The position numbers and the translations under genes are program-made. Shown here piece by piece: positions 1 to 7,386 of a stretch of DNA of 36,169 nucleotides (its first letter is position 1; each line of letters starts with the position of its first letter). The DNA is from Acanthopleuribacter pedis (lineage in GTDB: Bacteria; Acidobacteriota; Holophagae; Acanthopleuribacterales; Acanthopleuribacteraceae), in NCBI RefSeq assembly GCF_017377855.1, contig NZ_JAFREP010000056.1, positions 1 through 36,169 on the forward strand. Reading direction: 5' to 3'. The notes under the pieces were generated by a model. The model did no database searches. It saw only the letters and a program-made list of their open reading frames with translations, and had not been told where the DNA came from.

Positions 1-125
1 CACCTTCTTCGAACCACGACATCCACCCCGGCTGGGCCTTTCCACGCGACCCCCTCTTTGGGCCCACCTTCTTCGAACCACGACATCCACCCCGGATGGG
101 CCTTTCCACGCAACGCCCTCTTTGG
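1..125. repeat. 64-bp direct duplication at window edge
   Basis: A unit beginning CACCTTCTTCGAACCACGAC at position 1 recurs at position 65 with a few substitutions, giving two copies with a 64-bp period. The array may continue left of the window. No credible gene overlaps it: the open frames here have no ribosome binding site and no recognisable product. Confidence 0.85.
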
Positions 126-189
126 ACGGTTGCCGACCCGGCGCGCCCCGGAGCGGGCCGCACCACCCCATCCACGGACCATGCTTTGA

Positions 190-355
190 ATGAATGCGAG
201 GCTTCGCCTCGCCACCCTGGACGCCCTCTGAAGGAGGGCAATAGGTTAGCCCCGGGTACGACCATTGAAAATGGTCGCACCCTGGGTCTCGGGAGTTCAC
301 GGACAGGAAAACGCTGAAGGCGTTGACACCAGAGGCGCTGGGGTTCAAACCCCGC
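190..355. repeat. Cluster of short perfect hairpins (left copy)
   Basis: At least five small inverted repeats follow each other. They are GCGAGGC/GCCTCGC (196-212), GCCCTC/GAGGGC (223-239), CGACCATT/AATGGTCG (259-277), AACGC/GCGTT (310-324) and a GGGGT/ACCCC stem near 340-353. The spacers include GCACCCTGGGTC and a GCTGAAGGCG-type motif. The layout resembles REP/BIME-like palindromic clusters. A related cluster lies in inverted orientation at 735-925, on the far side of the 35-bp array. Confidence 0.6.
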
Positions 356-374
356 GGCGTTTCATTGGGACCGG

Positions 375-722
375 GTCGGTTGTCGATGGTGTCGATCCAT
401 TGGATTTGGTTGGTTTGTCGATGGTGTCGATCCATTGGATATGGTCGGTTTGTCGGTGGTGTCGATCCATTGGGTTCGGTCGGTTTGTCGGTGGTGTCGA
501 TCCATTGGATTTGGTCGGTTTGTCGGTGGTGTTAATCCATTCGGTTTGGTCGGTTTGTCGATGGTGTCGACCCATTGGATTTGGCCGGTTTGTCGATGGT
601 GTCGATCCATTGGATTTGGTCGGTTTGTCGGTGTTGTTGATCCATTCGGTTTGGTCGGTTTGTCGATGGTGTTGATCCATTGGAACCGGGTCGGTTTATC
701 GATGGTGTTGATCCATTCGGTT
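375..722. repeat. 35-bp tandem repeat array (about 10 units)
   Basis: The word TTTGTCG recurs at 414, 449, 484, 519, 554, 589, 624 and 659, exactly every 35 bp. A diverged unit follows at 695 and another precedes at about 379. The unit contains GTCGATCCATTGGAT and TTGGTCGG. Units alternate between small variants (CGATGG/CGGTGG, CATTGGAT/CATTCGGT). Because 35 is not a multiple of three, every frame cycles through all three readings; this explains the spurious open frames on both strands. The array is treated as non-coding. Confidence 0.9.
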
Positions 723-734
723 CGGTTGGTTGTT

Positions 735-925
735 GTTTGGCCGGCGCCTTCAGCGGCCTGCACGACGGGAACCCCCGGGGACCCAGAGCAAATGGTTGTT
801 CCACAACCATTTGCCCAGGGCTGAAATCCGTAACACCTACGGTGTAACCAAAAGTTGTTCGCCGCCGGCTCACGTTTTAAATCATTTGTGGTCCACGCAT
901 TTCGGTGTGCGACCCCGTCGGGGTT
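735..925. repeat. Cluster of short perfect hairpins (right copy, inverted)
   Basis: Contains an 11-bp stem GCAAATGGTTG/CAACCATTTGC (788-814), ACACC/GGTGT (833-845) and GACCCCG/CGGGGTC-type pairing near 910-925. Read on the minus strand, the order is palindrome, then a CTGGGTC word, then a GCTGAAGGCG word. This matches the order of the plus-strand cluster at 190-355, so the two flanks of the 35-bp array look like inverted copies of one composite element. Confidence 0.5.
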
Positions 926-1156
926 CGCCGGATCAATACCCAACCAAGCATTCCCGTTCGCCGGATCAATACCCAACCAAGCATTCCCGTTCGCCGGATC
1001 AATACCCAACCCAGCATTCCCGTTCGCCGGATCAATACCCAAACCGGCATCACCGGTCGCCGGATCAAAACCCAACCCAGCATTCCCGGTCGCCGGATCA
1101 ATACCCAACCCAGCATCATCGGTCGCCGGATCATTTTCCGACTCGGCATCCCGGTT
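926..1156. repeat. 33-bp tandem repeat array (7 units)
   Basis: CGCCGGATCAA(A/T) starts recur at 926, 959, 992, 1025, 1058, 1091 and 1124, a strict 33-bp period. The first three units are nearly identical and later ones diverge. The period is a multiple of three, so a minus-strand reading gives an 11-residue repeat (GLGIDPANGNA). That frame runs straight into the 35-bp array and has no convincing start, so a real protein is unlikely. Confidence 0.9.
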
Positions 1157-1290
1157 TCCCATTAAAAACCGACCCGCCATCCGCGTCGGGTACCCATAGC
1201 CCGGCCGAAGGTTGGGCGCGAGCGGGCCGCCGGCTCCATCCGCATCCTCTTTCCATCCGAAAATCCTGAGAGATAACGAATCCCAAGCCA
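1143..1290 (-). repeat. Dispersed repeat family R2, copy 1
   Basis: Read on the minus strand, this stretch carries TTGGCTTGGGATTCGT, TCTCAGGATTTTCGGATG, GAGGATGCGG and CCCGACGCGGAT in that order. The same ordered words, with substitutions and indels, occur on the plus strand near 35180-35320. A more diverged version occurs near 21930-22085. It sits at the edge of the 33-bp array. Function unknown. Confidence 0.5.
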
Positions 1291-1547
1291 ACCCCATTCG
1301 GTACCCCCATCAAATTAACGCAAAAAAACACAAGCTTCCCTTTTTCCTTTCTCCATTTTTGTTCCACAATTAGTTACTAGGATTCCATTAGCCCGCATTT
1401 CTCTCAAGGTACCCATCCTCGTGGTGGCATCCCGCGAGCAATGCCGGCAAGGGCGTCACCCCCTGCTTCTTTGTCTCGACCGTTTCGCGCGGCTTCGCTT
1501 ACCTTTCCTGGGTTCCTAATCCCCAAACAACTGGACACCAATTGCTT

Positions 1548-1922
1548 ATGGACGAACAACAAAAAGAGTTTCTCTCTTTGCTGGGTTTCTTTTACCTCAA
1601 GAACGGGAAAACCGAGAAAGCAGGCGTTCTTTTCCGCGCCCTGCTCGAACTGTTTCCCAATGACGCGCATCTACAGCGCTCGCTCGCCTATACCTACCTG
1701 GTCCAACGCAAGTTCGAGCAAAGCCTCTTGCTTGCCGACCGCTTTCTTGACAATCCGGGTTCCGGTCCCCACAAGGCCGCGGCCTTTTTGATTAAAAGCA
1801 AAGCAATGTGGGGTTTAGGCCAACCGGAATCCGCCCGCCAAATGCTCGACCGTTTCATCGAGTACCGCGAAAAGACCGATTCCGTAAATCCGACCAATGG
1901 GGATTACCTGCCGTATGAATAA
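1548..1922 (+). CDS. TPR protein, YscY-like, next to the type III export gate
   Basis: A 124-residue, all-helical protein with two or three TPR-like helix pairs. Residues 7-35 carry an FLSLLGFFYLKNGKTEKA pattern, followed by LAYTYLVQRKFEQSL and KAMWGLGQPESARQMLDRF. There is no signal peptide or membrane segment, so it is cytoplasmic. The start is the ATG at 1548; a TTG two codons upstream is possible, and the ribosome binding site is weak. Its stop overlaps the sctV start by 8 nt (ATGAATAA), which suggests translational coupling. In Yersinia the small TPR-like chaperone YscY is encoded directly before yscV (lcrD), and size, fold and position all fit that role. The assignment rests on context and fold, not close sequence identity. 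It could instead be another TPR chaperone of the secretion system. Confidence 0.85.
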   Translation: MDEQQKEFLSLLGFFYLKNGKTEKAGVLFRALLELFPNDAHLQRSLAYTYLVQRKFEQSLLLADRFLDNPGSGPHKAAAFLIKSKAMWGLGQPESARQMLDRFIEYREKTDSVNPTNGDYLPYE

Positions 1923-3996
1923 GCTACAATCCATCATTCTGAAGGCCACCCGCTACAACGACATTGTGTTGGCGGTCTTGATTATCGCGATCATCTCCCT
2001 GATGATCTTGCCCTTACCGCCCTTCTTGGTCGACGCCCTGATCGCCTGTAACCTCGCGATCGCGGTTGCGTTGCTGATGTTGTCCCTTTACATTCCCTCG
2101 GCGCTGGCACTGTCCTCCTTCCCGACCCTGCTCCTCTTTACCACGCTCTTTCGCCTCGCCCTCAACATCACCACCACCCGCCAAATCCTGCTATACGCCT
2201 ATGCCGGTGACATTATCGACACCTTCGGCAACCTGGTTGTCGCCGGTAACTTCGTGGTCGGGGGTGTGATCTTCCTGATCATCACCATTGTCCAGTTCAT
2301 GGTGATTGCCAAGGGCTCTGAACGGGTTGCCGAGGTCGGCGCCCGCTTCACCCTGGACGCCATGCCCGGTAAGCAGATGAGTATCGACGCCGACTTGCGC
2401 GCCGGCACCATTGAGATGGAGGAAGCCAAGCGTCGACGCAACAACGTTGAAAAAGAAAGCCAACTTTACGGCGCGATGGACGGCGCCATGAAGTTCGTAA
2501 AAGGTGACGCGGTTGCCGGTTTGATCGTCACCGCGATCAACATCCTCGGCGGTCTCGCCATCGGCGTCATGCAAAAGGGCATGACCGCGGGCGACGCCCT
2601 CCAAAAATATGCCATTCTGACCATCGGTGACGGTCTGATCTCCCAAATCCCGGCCCTGTTCATTTCGATTTGTGCCGGCATCATCGTTACCCGCGTTTCC
2701 GATGAAGACTCACCCCACCTCGGCGGCGACATCGGCGCCCAGGTCCTCGCTCAACCGAAAGCCCTCGCCATCGGCGGCGCCATTCTGCTGGCCTTCGCCT
2801 TAATTCCTGGTTTTCCAAAGTTGCAGTTCATCGGGATCGGTCTCATTGTCGGCGGTGTCGGTTACACCTTGTACCGTCAAGAATTAAGCGGCGTTGTCCC
2901 CTCGGAAACACCTGGCATGCCCGCCATGAACAAAGCAGGTGAGAAAAAGCCGCCCCGTCAAAACGACGACGGCGAAGATTTCTCCCTGACCATCCCGCTG
3001 CTGATCGACGTCTCGGCCAACATCAAGCAGTACATCCAACCGGACACCCTCAATGCCGAACTGGTCAGGGTGCGCAAGGCACTTTACTTCGACCTCGGCG
3101 TCCCCTTTCCCGGCATTCACTTGCGCTTTGCCGACGACATGCGGCCCAACTCCTACACCATCATGGTTCAGGAAATCCCCATGTCCGAGGGCACGGTATT
3201 TCCCAACAAGGTCTTCGTTCGCGACAGCGAGGAAAACCTCAAAATCATGAACGTGCCCTACAAAAAAGAAAAACCCTTCCTGCCCGAGCTTGAATCGCTG
3301 TGGGCCGACAAGGCGATGGTTGATCAGCTAAACAAGGCCGGGGTCCCCTACATGGAACTCCCCCAAATCCTGACCTACCACCTGTCCTTTATCCTCAAAA
3401 AACACGCGAGCGACTTCATCGGCCTCCAAGAAACCAAGTACCTGCTCGACCACATGGAAGAACGCTTCGGCGTGCTCGTCAAAGAAGTCCAACGCATTTT
3501 GCCCGTTGCCAAAATCACCGAGGTCTTCCAACGTTTGGTTCAGGAAGAAGTTTCCATCCGCGATCTGCGCACCATCCTGCAAACCCTGATCGAATGGGGC
3601 CAAAAAGAAAAAGACGTCGTGCTTCTGACCGAATACGTGCGCATGGGTTTGCGCCGTTTCATCAGCTACAAGTACAGCGGCGGCCAAAACATCCTGGCCT
3701 CCTACATGTTCGATCCGGCCCTGGAAGAAACGGTCCGCAAGGCGATCCGCCAAACCTCGGGCGGCAGCTACCTGGCCCTCGACCCGGATACCTCGCGCAA
3801 AATCACCCAGGCGGTGAAAAAAGAGGTTGGCGACATCAACCTCAACCCGCAGAAACCGGTGTTGCTGATCTCCATGGACATTCGCCGTTACGTCAAAAAA
3901 CTCATCGAAATGGAAGTTCCCGGTTTACCCGTTCTGTCCTACCAAGAACTGACACCGGAAATCACCATCCAACCGCTGGGTCGTGTCTACCTCTAA
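1915..3996 (+). CDS. sctV: Type III secretion export gate protein SctV (YscV/LcrD/HrcV family)
   Basis: A 693-residue member of the FlhA/SctV family. This protein forms the nonameric inner-membrane export gate that receives chaperone-substrate complexes and helps couple proton flow to secretion. The N-terminal half (about 15-325) has the family's multiple membrane helices. Signature stretches include FTTLFRLALNITTTR, GSERVAEVGARFTLDAMPGKQ and IDADLRAGTI. The C-terminal half (about 350-693) is the cytoplasmic ring domain. The sequence fits non-flagellar SctV better than FlhA: it has VQFMVIAKGSERVAEV, EKESQLYGAMDGAMKFVKGD, IGVMQKGM and the region around DIGAQVLAQPKA, all LcrD-like. The ATG at 1915 is chosen over the one at 1897 because the latter lacks a ribosome binding site. 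It overlaps the TPR gene and is followed 33 nt later by the chemoreceptor gene. Other secretion genes must lie outside the window. Confidence 0.95.
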   Translation: MNKLQSIILKATRYNDIVLAVLIIAIISLMILPLPPFLVDALIACNLAIAVALLMLSLYIPSALALSSFPTLLLFTTLFRLALNITTTRQILLYAYAGDIIDTFGNLVVAGNFVVGGVIFLIITIVQFMVIAKGSERVAEVGARFTLDAMPGKQMSIDADLRAGTIEMEEAKRRRNNVEKESQLYGAMDGAMKFVKGDAVAGLIVTAINILGGLAIGVMQKGMTAGDALQKYAILTIGDGLISQIPALFISICAGIIVTRVSDEDSPHLGGDIGAQVLAQPKALAIGGAILLAFALIPGFPKLQFIGIGLIVGGVGYTLYRQELSGVVPSETPGMPAMNKAGEKKPPRQNDDGEDFSLTIPLLIDVSANIKQYIQPDTLNAELVRVRKALYFDLGVPFPGIHLRFADDMRPNSYTIMVQEIPMSEGTVFPNKVFVRDSEENLKIMNVPYKKEKPFLPELESLWADKAMVDQLNKAGVPYMELPQILTYHLSFILKKHASDFIGLQETKYLLDHMEERFGVLVKEVQRILPVAKITEVFQRLVQEEVSIRDLRTILQTLIEWGQKEKDVVLLTEYVRMGLRRFISYKYSGGQNILASYMFDPALEETVRKAIRQTSGGSYLALDPDTSRKITQAVKKEVGDINLNPQKPVLLISMDIRRYVKKLIEMEVPGLPVLSYQELTPEITIQPLGRVYL

Positions 3997-4029
3997 CTTC
4001 ATACATGAGAAAAAGAAAGGGTACCATCT

Positions 4030-6141
4030 ATGGGTATTGGATCGATTCAGGCCAAAATCACCTTTTGGTCCGGCTGTTGTTTAATCATTACCGCCGCCAT
4101 GATCATTAGTATTTCGGCCATTTCGTTACGCGACCGCACCATTCAGGAAACACGCGCCAAAGCCATGTTACTCGCCCAACAAAGCGCCACCGACGTCAAA
4201 ATCGAGCTCGAACAAGCACTCGATACCGCGCGCACGGTGGCCACCCTCTTCCAAGCCCATAAAGCCGCCGACAACGGTTTCGAACTAACGCGCGAGGAAG
4301 CCAATATCTTCCTTCAAAACATCCTGATCGAAAACCCCCAGTTCATGGGCATTTACACCGGTTGGGAACCCTACGCCTTCGACAGCAAAGACGACCTCTT
4401 CCTCGACGCGCCCGGCCACGATTTGACCGGGCGTTTCGTGCCTTACTGGAGCCGCAAAAAAGGCGGCCAACTGTTTGTCGAACCGCTCTACCGCTACGAC
4501 ATGGGCGGCGACGGCGATTACTACCAAATCCCCCAGAAAAAACTCAACGAGGCCATCATCGACCCCTACCCCTATCCCGTGGCCGATGAAAAAGTCTTGA
4601 TCACCTCGTTGGTGGTACCCATATTGGACAGCGGCCGTTTCGTCGGCATTGTCGGCGTCGATTTTTCGCTGGACTTCCTTCAGGAAGTGGCCGACGACAT
4701 TTTGCGTCAGTACCCTTCCGGCAAAATTCTGCTGGTGAGCAACAACGGCACCATCGCCGCCGCCACCGACCGTCCCCAACTCGCGGGCAAGCAGTTCAAC
4801 GAATTTTTCCGCGATTTCAACCGCATCCAGCCCAACCAAAGTGAAATGACCGAAAACGAGTTGCGTTTGCGGGTGCCCGTGTTTCTCGGCCGGACCAACA
4901 CACCCTGGTCCCTGTACGTCACCATGCCGGGCGATGTCGTCACCCACGAGGCCACCGCCGGCATGTACCCGATGTTCGCCATCGGCCTGGGTTTAACCCT
5001 CACCGCCTTACTCGTGCTGTACCTGCTTTCCGGCCAAATCGCCAAACCCATTTCACGGGTCATCAAGGTCACCAAAACCATCACCCGCGGCGATCTGTTC
5101 ACCGCCAAGATGGAACTGGAAGAGTTGGCGGGCATGGTCGGCGTCGATCCCAACGGCGGCCACGCCGGGTTCCGACCCTTGATGGAACGCGACGAAACCG
5201 GCCAGCTCATTTTCTCCGTAGCCAACATGATCGAGGCCCTCAACGCGCTTGCCGGCGAGGTGCAACGCTCCGGCGGCAAGGTCTCCCTGTCCACCGCCCA
5301 AATCGCGTCCTCCGCCCTACAGATGGAAGCCACCGCCAACGACCAATTAAATTCCACCAACGACGTCGTGCAAATCACCCGCGAAATCTCCACCATTTCC
5401 AAGGAACTGGTGCGCACCATGAACGAGGTCTCGCTGGTTTCCACCGACACCGCCGATTTAACCGACACCGCGCTGCGTGATTTGGGTGAAATGGAACAGG
5501 CGATTACCATCCTGCGCGACGCCACCGATTCGATTTCCGCCAAGTTGTCGATCATCAGTGAAAAAGCCGACAACATCAACGTCGTCACCACCACCATCAA
5601 CAAAATCGCCGACCAAACCAACCTCCTTTCGCTCAACGCCGCCATTGAGGCCGAAAAAGCGGGCGAATACGGCTTGGGATTCTCCGTCGTTGCCCGCGAG
5701 ATCCGCCGTTTGGCCGACCAGACCGCGGTGGCCTCGCTCGACATTGAGAAAATGGCCAACGAAATGACCACCGCCGTGACCGCGGGCGTGGAAGAAATGA
5801 AACGGTTCACCGACGAGGTCAGCCACAACGTGGAATACACCCGCCGCACCGGCGCCGATTTAGAGAAGATCATCGAACGGGTCAAAGCCTTGTCACCCCG
5901 TTACCATCAGGTCAACGCCGGCATGGAGTCCCAGGCCAATCGCGCCGCCCAGATTAACGAAATGATGATCCTGCTCAACGAGAACACCAAACAAACCTAC
6001 GATTCGATTCACGAATTCAAAACCGCCGCCGAACAACTCGACCAAGCCGCGCAGAACCTGCAGGACGAGGTCGGCCGCTTCAAGGTGCAATCCCAGAGCA
6101 ACAGCGGGCGATTTTTCGCCAAGCAAGTGAACATCCGCTAA
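4030..6141 (+). CDS. Methyl-accepting chemotaxis receptor, dCache-HAMP-MCP (WspA-like signalling tip)
   Basis: A 703-residue transmembrane chemoreceptor. The first membrane helix is at about 10-33. A periplasmic ligand domain of dCache type spans about 40-300, with GIYTGWEPYAFDS, GRFVPYWSRK and IVGVDFSLDFL. The second helix is at about 318-340, HAMP at about 340-400, and a long coiled-coil signalling domain follows. The hairpin tip, around residues 525-570, reads IADQTNLLSLNAAIEAEKAG then EYGLGFSVVAREIRRLADQT. This is close to the tip of Pseudomonas WspA, as I recall that sequence. It should bind the CheW proteins and the hybrid CheA encoded just downstream. The ligand is unknown. The gene begins 33 nt after sctV with an AAAGGG-type ribosome binding site, so it belongs to the same transcription unit. 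No CheR or CheB gene accompanies it. Confidence 0.96.
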   Translation: MGIGSIQAKITFWSGCCLIITAAMIISISAISLRDRTIQETRAKAMLLAQQSATDVKIELEQALDTARTVATLFQAHKAADNGFELTREEANIFLQNILIENPQFMGIYTGWEPYAFDSKDDLFLDAPGHDLTGRFVPYWSRKKGGQLFVEPLYRYDMGGDGDYYQIPQKKLNEAIIDPYPYPVADEKVLITSLVVPILDSGRFVGIVGVDFSLDFLQEVADDILRQYPSGKILLVSNNGTIAAATDRPQLAGKQFNEFFRDFNRIQPNQSEMTENELRLRVPVFLGRTNTPWSLYVTMPGDVVTHEATAGMYPMFAIGLGLTLTALLVLYLLSGQIAKPISRVIKVTKTITRGDLFTAKMELEELAGMVGVDPNGGHAGFRPLMERDETGQLIFSVANMIEALNALAGEVQRSGGKVSLSTAQIASSALQMEATANDQLNSTNDVVQITREISTISKELVRTMNEVSLVSTDTADLTDTALRDLGEMEQAITILRDATDSISAKLSIISEKADNINVVTTTINKIADQTNLLSLNAAIEAEKAGEYGLGFSVVAREIRRLADQTAVASLDIEKMANEMTTAVTAGVEEMKRFTDEVSHNVEYTRRTGADLEKIIERVKALSPRYHQVNAGMESQANRAAQINEMMILLNENTKQTYDSIHEFKTAAEQLDQAAQNLQDEVGRFKVQSQSNSGRFFAKQVNIR

Positions 6142-6165
6142 GCGCGGACCTTTGGCAGGCACCCG

Positions 6166-6642
6166 ATGTTAATTGTCCCCTTTCAAATCAACGACAAAAC
6201 TTATGCCGTCGACGCCCGTGTGGTGAAACGCGTGCTTCCTTATTGCGAGCCGACCGAGTTGCTCGAAGGGCGGTTGCCTGTCCTGGGCTTGACCCGCTAC
6301 AACGGCCGCATGATGCCGGTCATCGACCTCGTCCAACGCCTCGTGGGGCGCCCCCACCTAGCCAGGCTGTCGACCCGCAGTTTTTTGGTGGAAATTCCTT
6401 ACCGCGGTCAATGGCACCCGACCCTTTTGCTCGCCGAGGGCGTTACCGGCACCCGCAAGTTGGACCCCAAACGCGACAACCCGACCGACCCCGTGCTTGC
6501 ATCGGACCAAACCTACTTGGGCGAGGTCCTTGCCCACGACGGCTGGTTGATCCAAATGATCGAGGTCGAGCAGCTCCTGGACGAACCCGACTACGACGAT
6601 CTGTTCCCTACACGGCAGGACGTGGTGGTGCCCGATGAATAG
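6166..6642 (+). CDS. CheW-domain adaptor protein (WspB-like position)
   Basis: A 158-residue single CheW domain. It starts with the typical first strand (LIVPFQINDKTYAVDARVVK) and continues with VLGLTRYNGRMMPVIDL, the usual CheW core in which the receptor and CheA surfaces lie. It would link the upstream receptor to the downstream kinase in the cytoplasmic array. It begins 24 nt after the receptor gene. Its stop overlaps the next gene's ATG by 8 nt (ATGAATAG), the same kind of overlap as at the TPR/sctV junction. Order and size correspond to WspB in Wsp-type clusters. The family call is firm; the ortholog name is inference. Confidence 0.93.
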   Translation: MLIVPFQINDKTYAVDARVVKRVLPYCEPTELLEGRLPVLGLTRYNGRMMPVIDLVQRLVGRPHLARLSTRSFLVEIPYRGQWHPTLLLAEGVTGTRKLDPKRDNPTDPVLASDQTYLGEVLAHDGWLIQMIEVEQLLDEPDYDDLFPTRQDVVVPDE

Positions 6643-7291
6643 AACGCAACGCGACCATTGCTGGTCCCGCATTGGCTCCTACGGTGACAACAGTTGTCCC
6701 CTACTCCAGGCTGTCATTCACTGCCACAATTGTTCGGTGTATTCCCGTGCCGCCTCGTCCTTTTTCCACAAGGAGATTAGCGCGGAAAATCGGCCGGAAT
6801 GGCCCGAGCAACACAGCTTCGACCAAGACGGGGAACGGGTAGACCGCGCCTCCTGCCTGGTGTTCCAACTGGGCGAACAGTGTTTTGGTTTATCGACACG
6901 GGTCCTCAACCGGGTGGCCCCGGCCCGCCGCATCCACGCCATCCCCCACCGCAGAGACCACGTTACCCTTGGCCTGGTTAACATCGGCGGGCAGGTGCAC
7001 CCCGTGTTTTCGCTGCACCTGTTACTCGGGATTTTGATTGATTTGGAGCAGTTGGAGCAGCAGGATTACGCGCGTTTTATGGTGGTTGATTGGCAGGGCA
7101 AAGAATGGGTTTTTCCCGTCGACGGCCTCAAAGGGATCGCCGACTATTTCACCCTCGCCCCAGCGCCCGCCGCGGTCAACAGCGATCCCCGTCGCCCTTT
7201 CGTGCTCGGTACCTTCAACCACGACGGCCGCCATGTCTCGTTGCTGGACCAGACCAAACTTTTTGAAAAATTGCAAAACCGTTTGCCCTAG
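6635..7291 (+). CDS. CheW protein with N-terminal Cys-rich module (WspD-like)
   Basis: A 218-residue adaptor with an N-terminal segment before its CheW domain (about 72-215). The segment carries CWSRIGSYGDNSCPLLQ followed by IHCHNCSVYSRAA, a C-x-n-C-x-n-HCxNCxVY arrangement. I recognise this from the WspD-type CheW of alternative-function chemosensory clusters, where it reads CWNRIG..GD.SC...HCRNCPVY. The four cysteines and the histidine look capable of binding metal or acting as a redox element. That is inference, as is any signalling role. The CheW part contains CLVFQLGEQCFGLSTRVLNR and GLVNIGGQVHPVFSL. Two different CheWs beside one hybrid CheA is the Wsp layout. Confidence 0.92.
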   Translation: MNRTQRDHCWSRIGSYGDNSCPLLQAVIHCHNCSVYSRAASSFFHKEISAENRPEWPEQHSFDQDGERVDRASCLVFQLGEQCFGLSTRVLNRVAPARRIHAIPHRRDHVTLGLVNIGGQVHPVFSLHLLLGILIDLEQLEQQDYARFMVVDWQGKEWVFPVDGLKGIADYFTLAPAPAAVNSDPRRPFVLGTFNHDGRHVSLLDQTKLFEKLQNRLP

Positions 7292-7386
7292 AGGACCCAC
7301 CATGCCGATTTCCCGCAGCCATCGTATCGCCCGACGCCGCGCCCCTGTTGCGTTCGGCACGCGCTGTCCGCGGCCGGGAGGCGCCC

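Noticed and set aside
375..722. CRISPR array
   Set aside because: The 35-bp units are contiguous with no unique spacers, units themselves vary, and no cas genes are present.
362..1297. 311-residue minus-strand protein with 11-residue repeats
   Set aside because: It runs through two unrelated tandem arrays and hairpin clusters, has no ribosome binding site, and frames of similar length exist on both strands because of the repeats.
1915..3996. Flagellar FlhA
   Set aside because: Sequence around the FHIPEP-type region and the EKESQLYGAMDGAMKFVKGD stretch is LcrD/YscV-like, and the neighbour is a YscY-like protein, not FlhB or FlhF.
4707..5885. 392-residue minus-strand frame opposite the chemoreceptor
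   Set aside because: Shadow of a GC-rich coding gene; no start signal and no domain.
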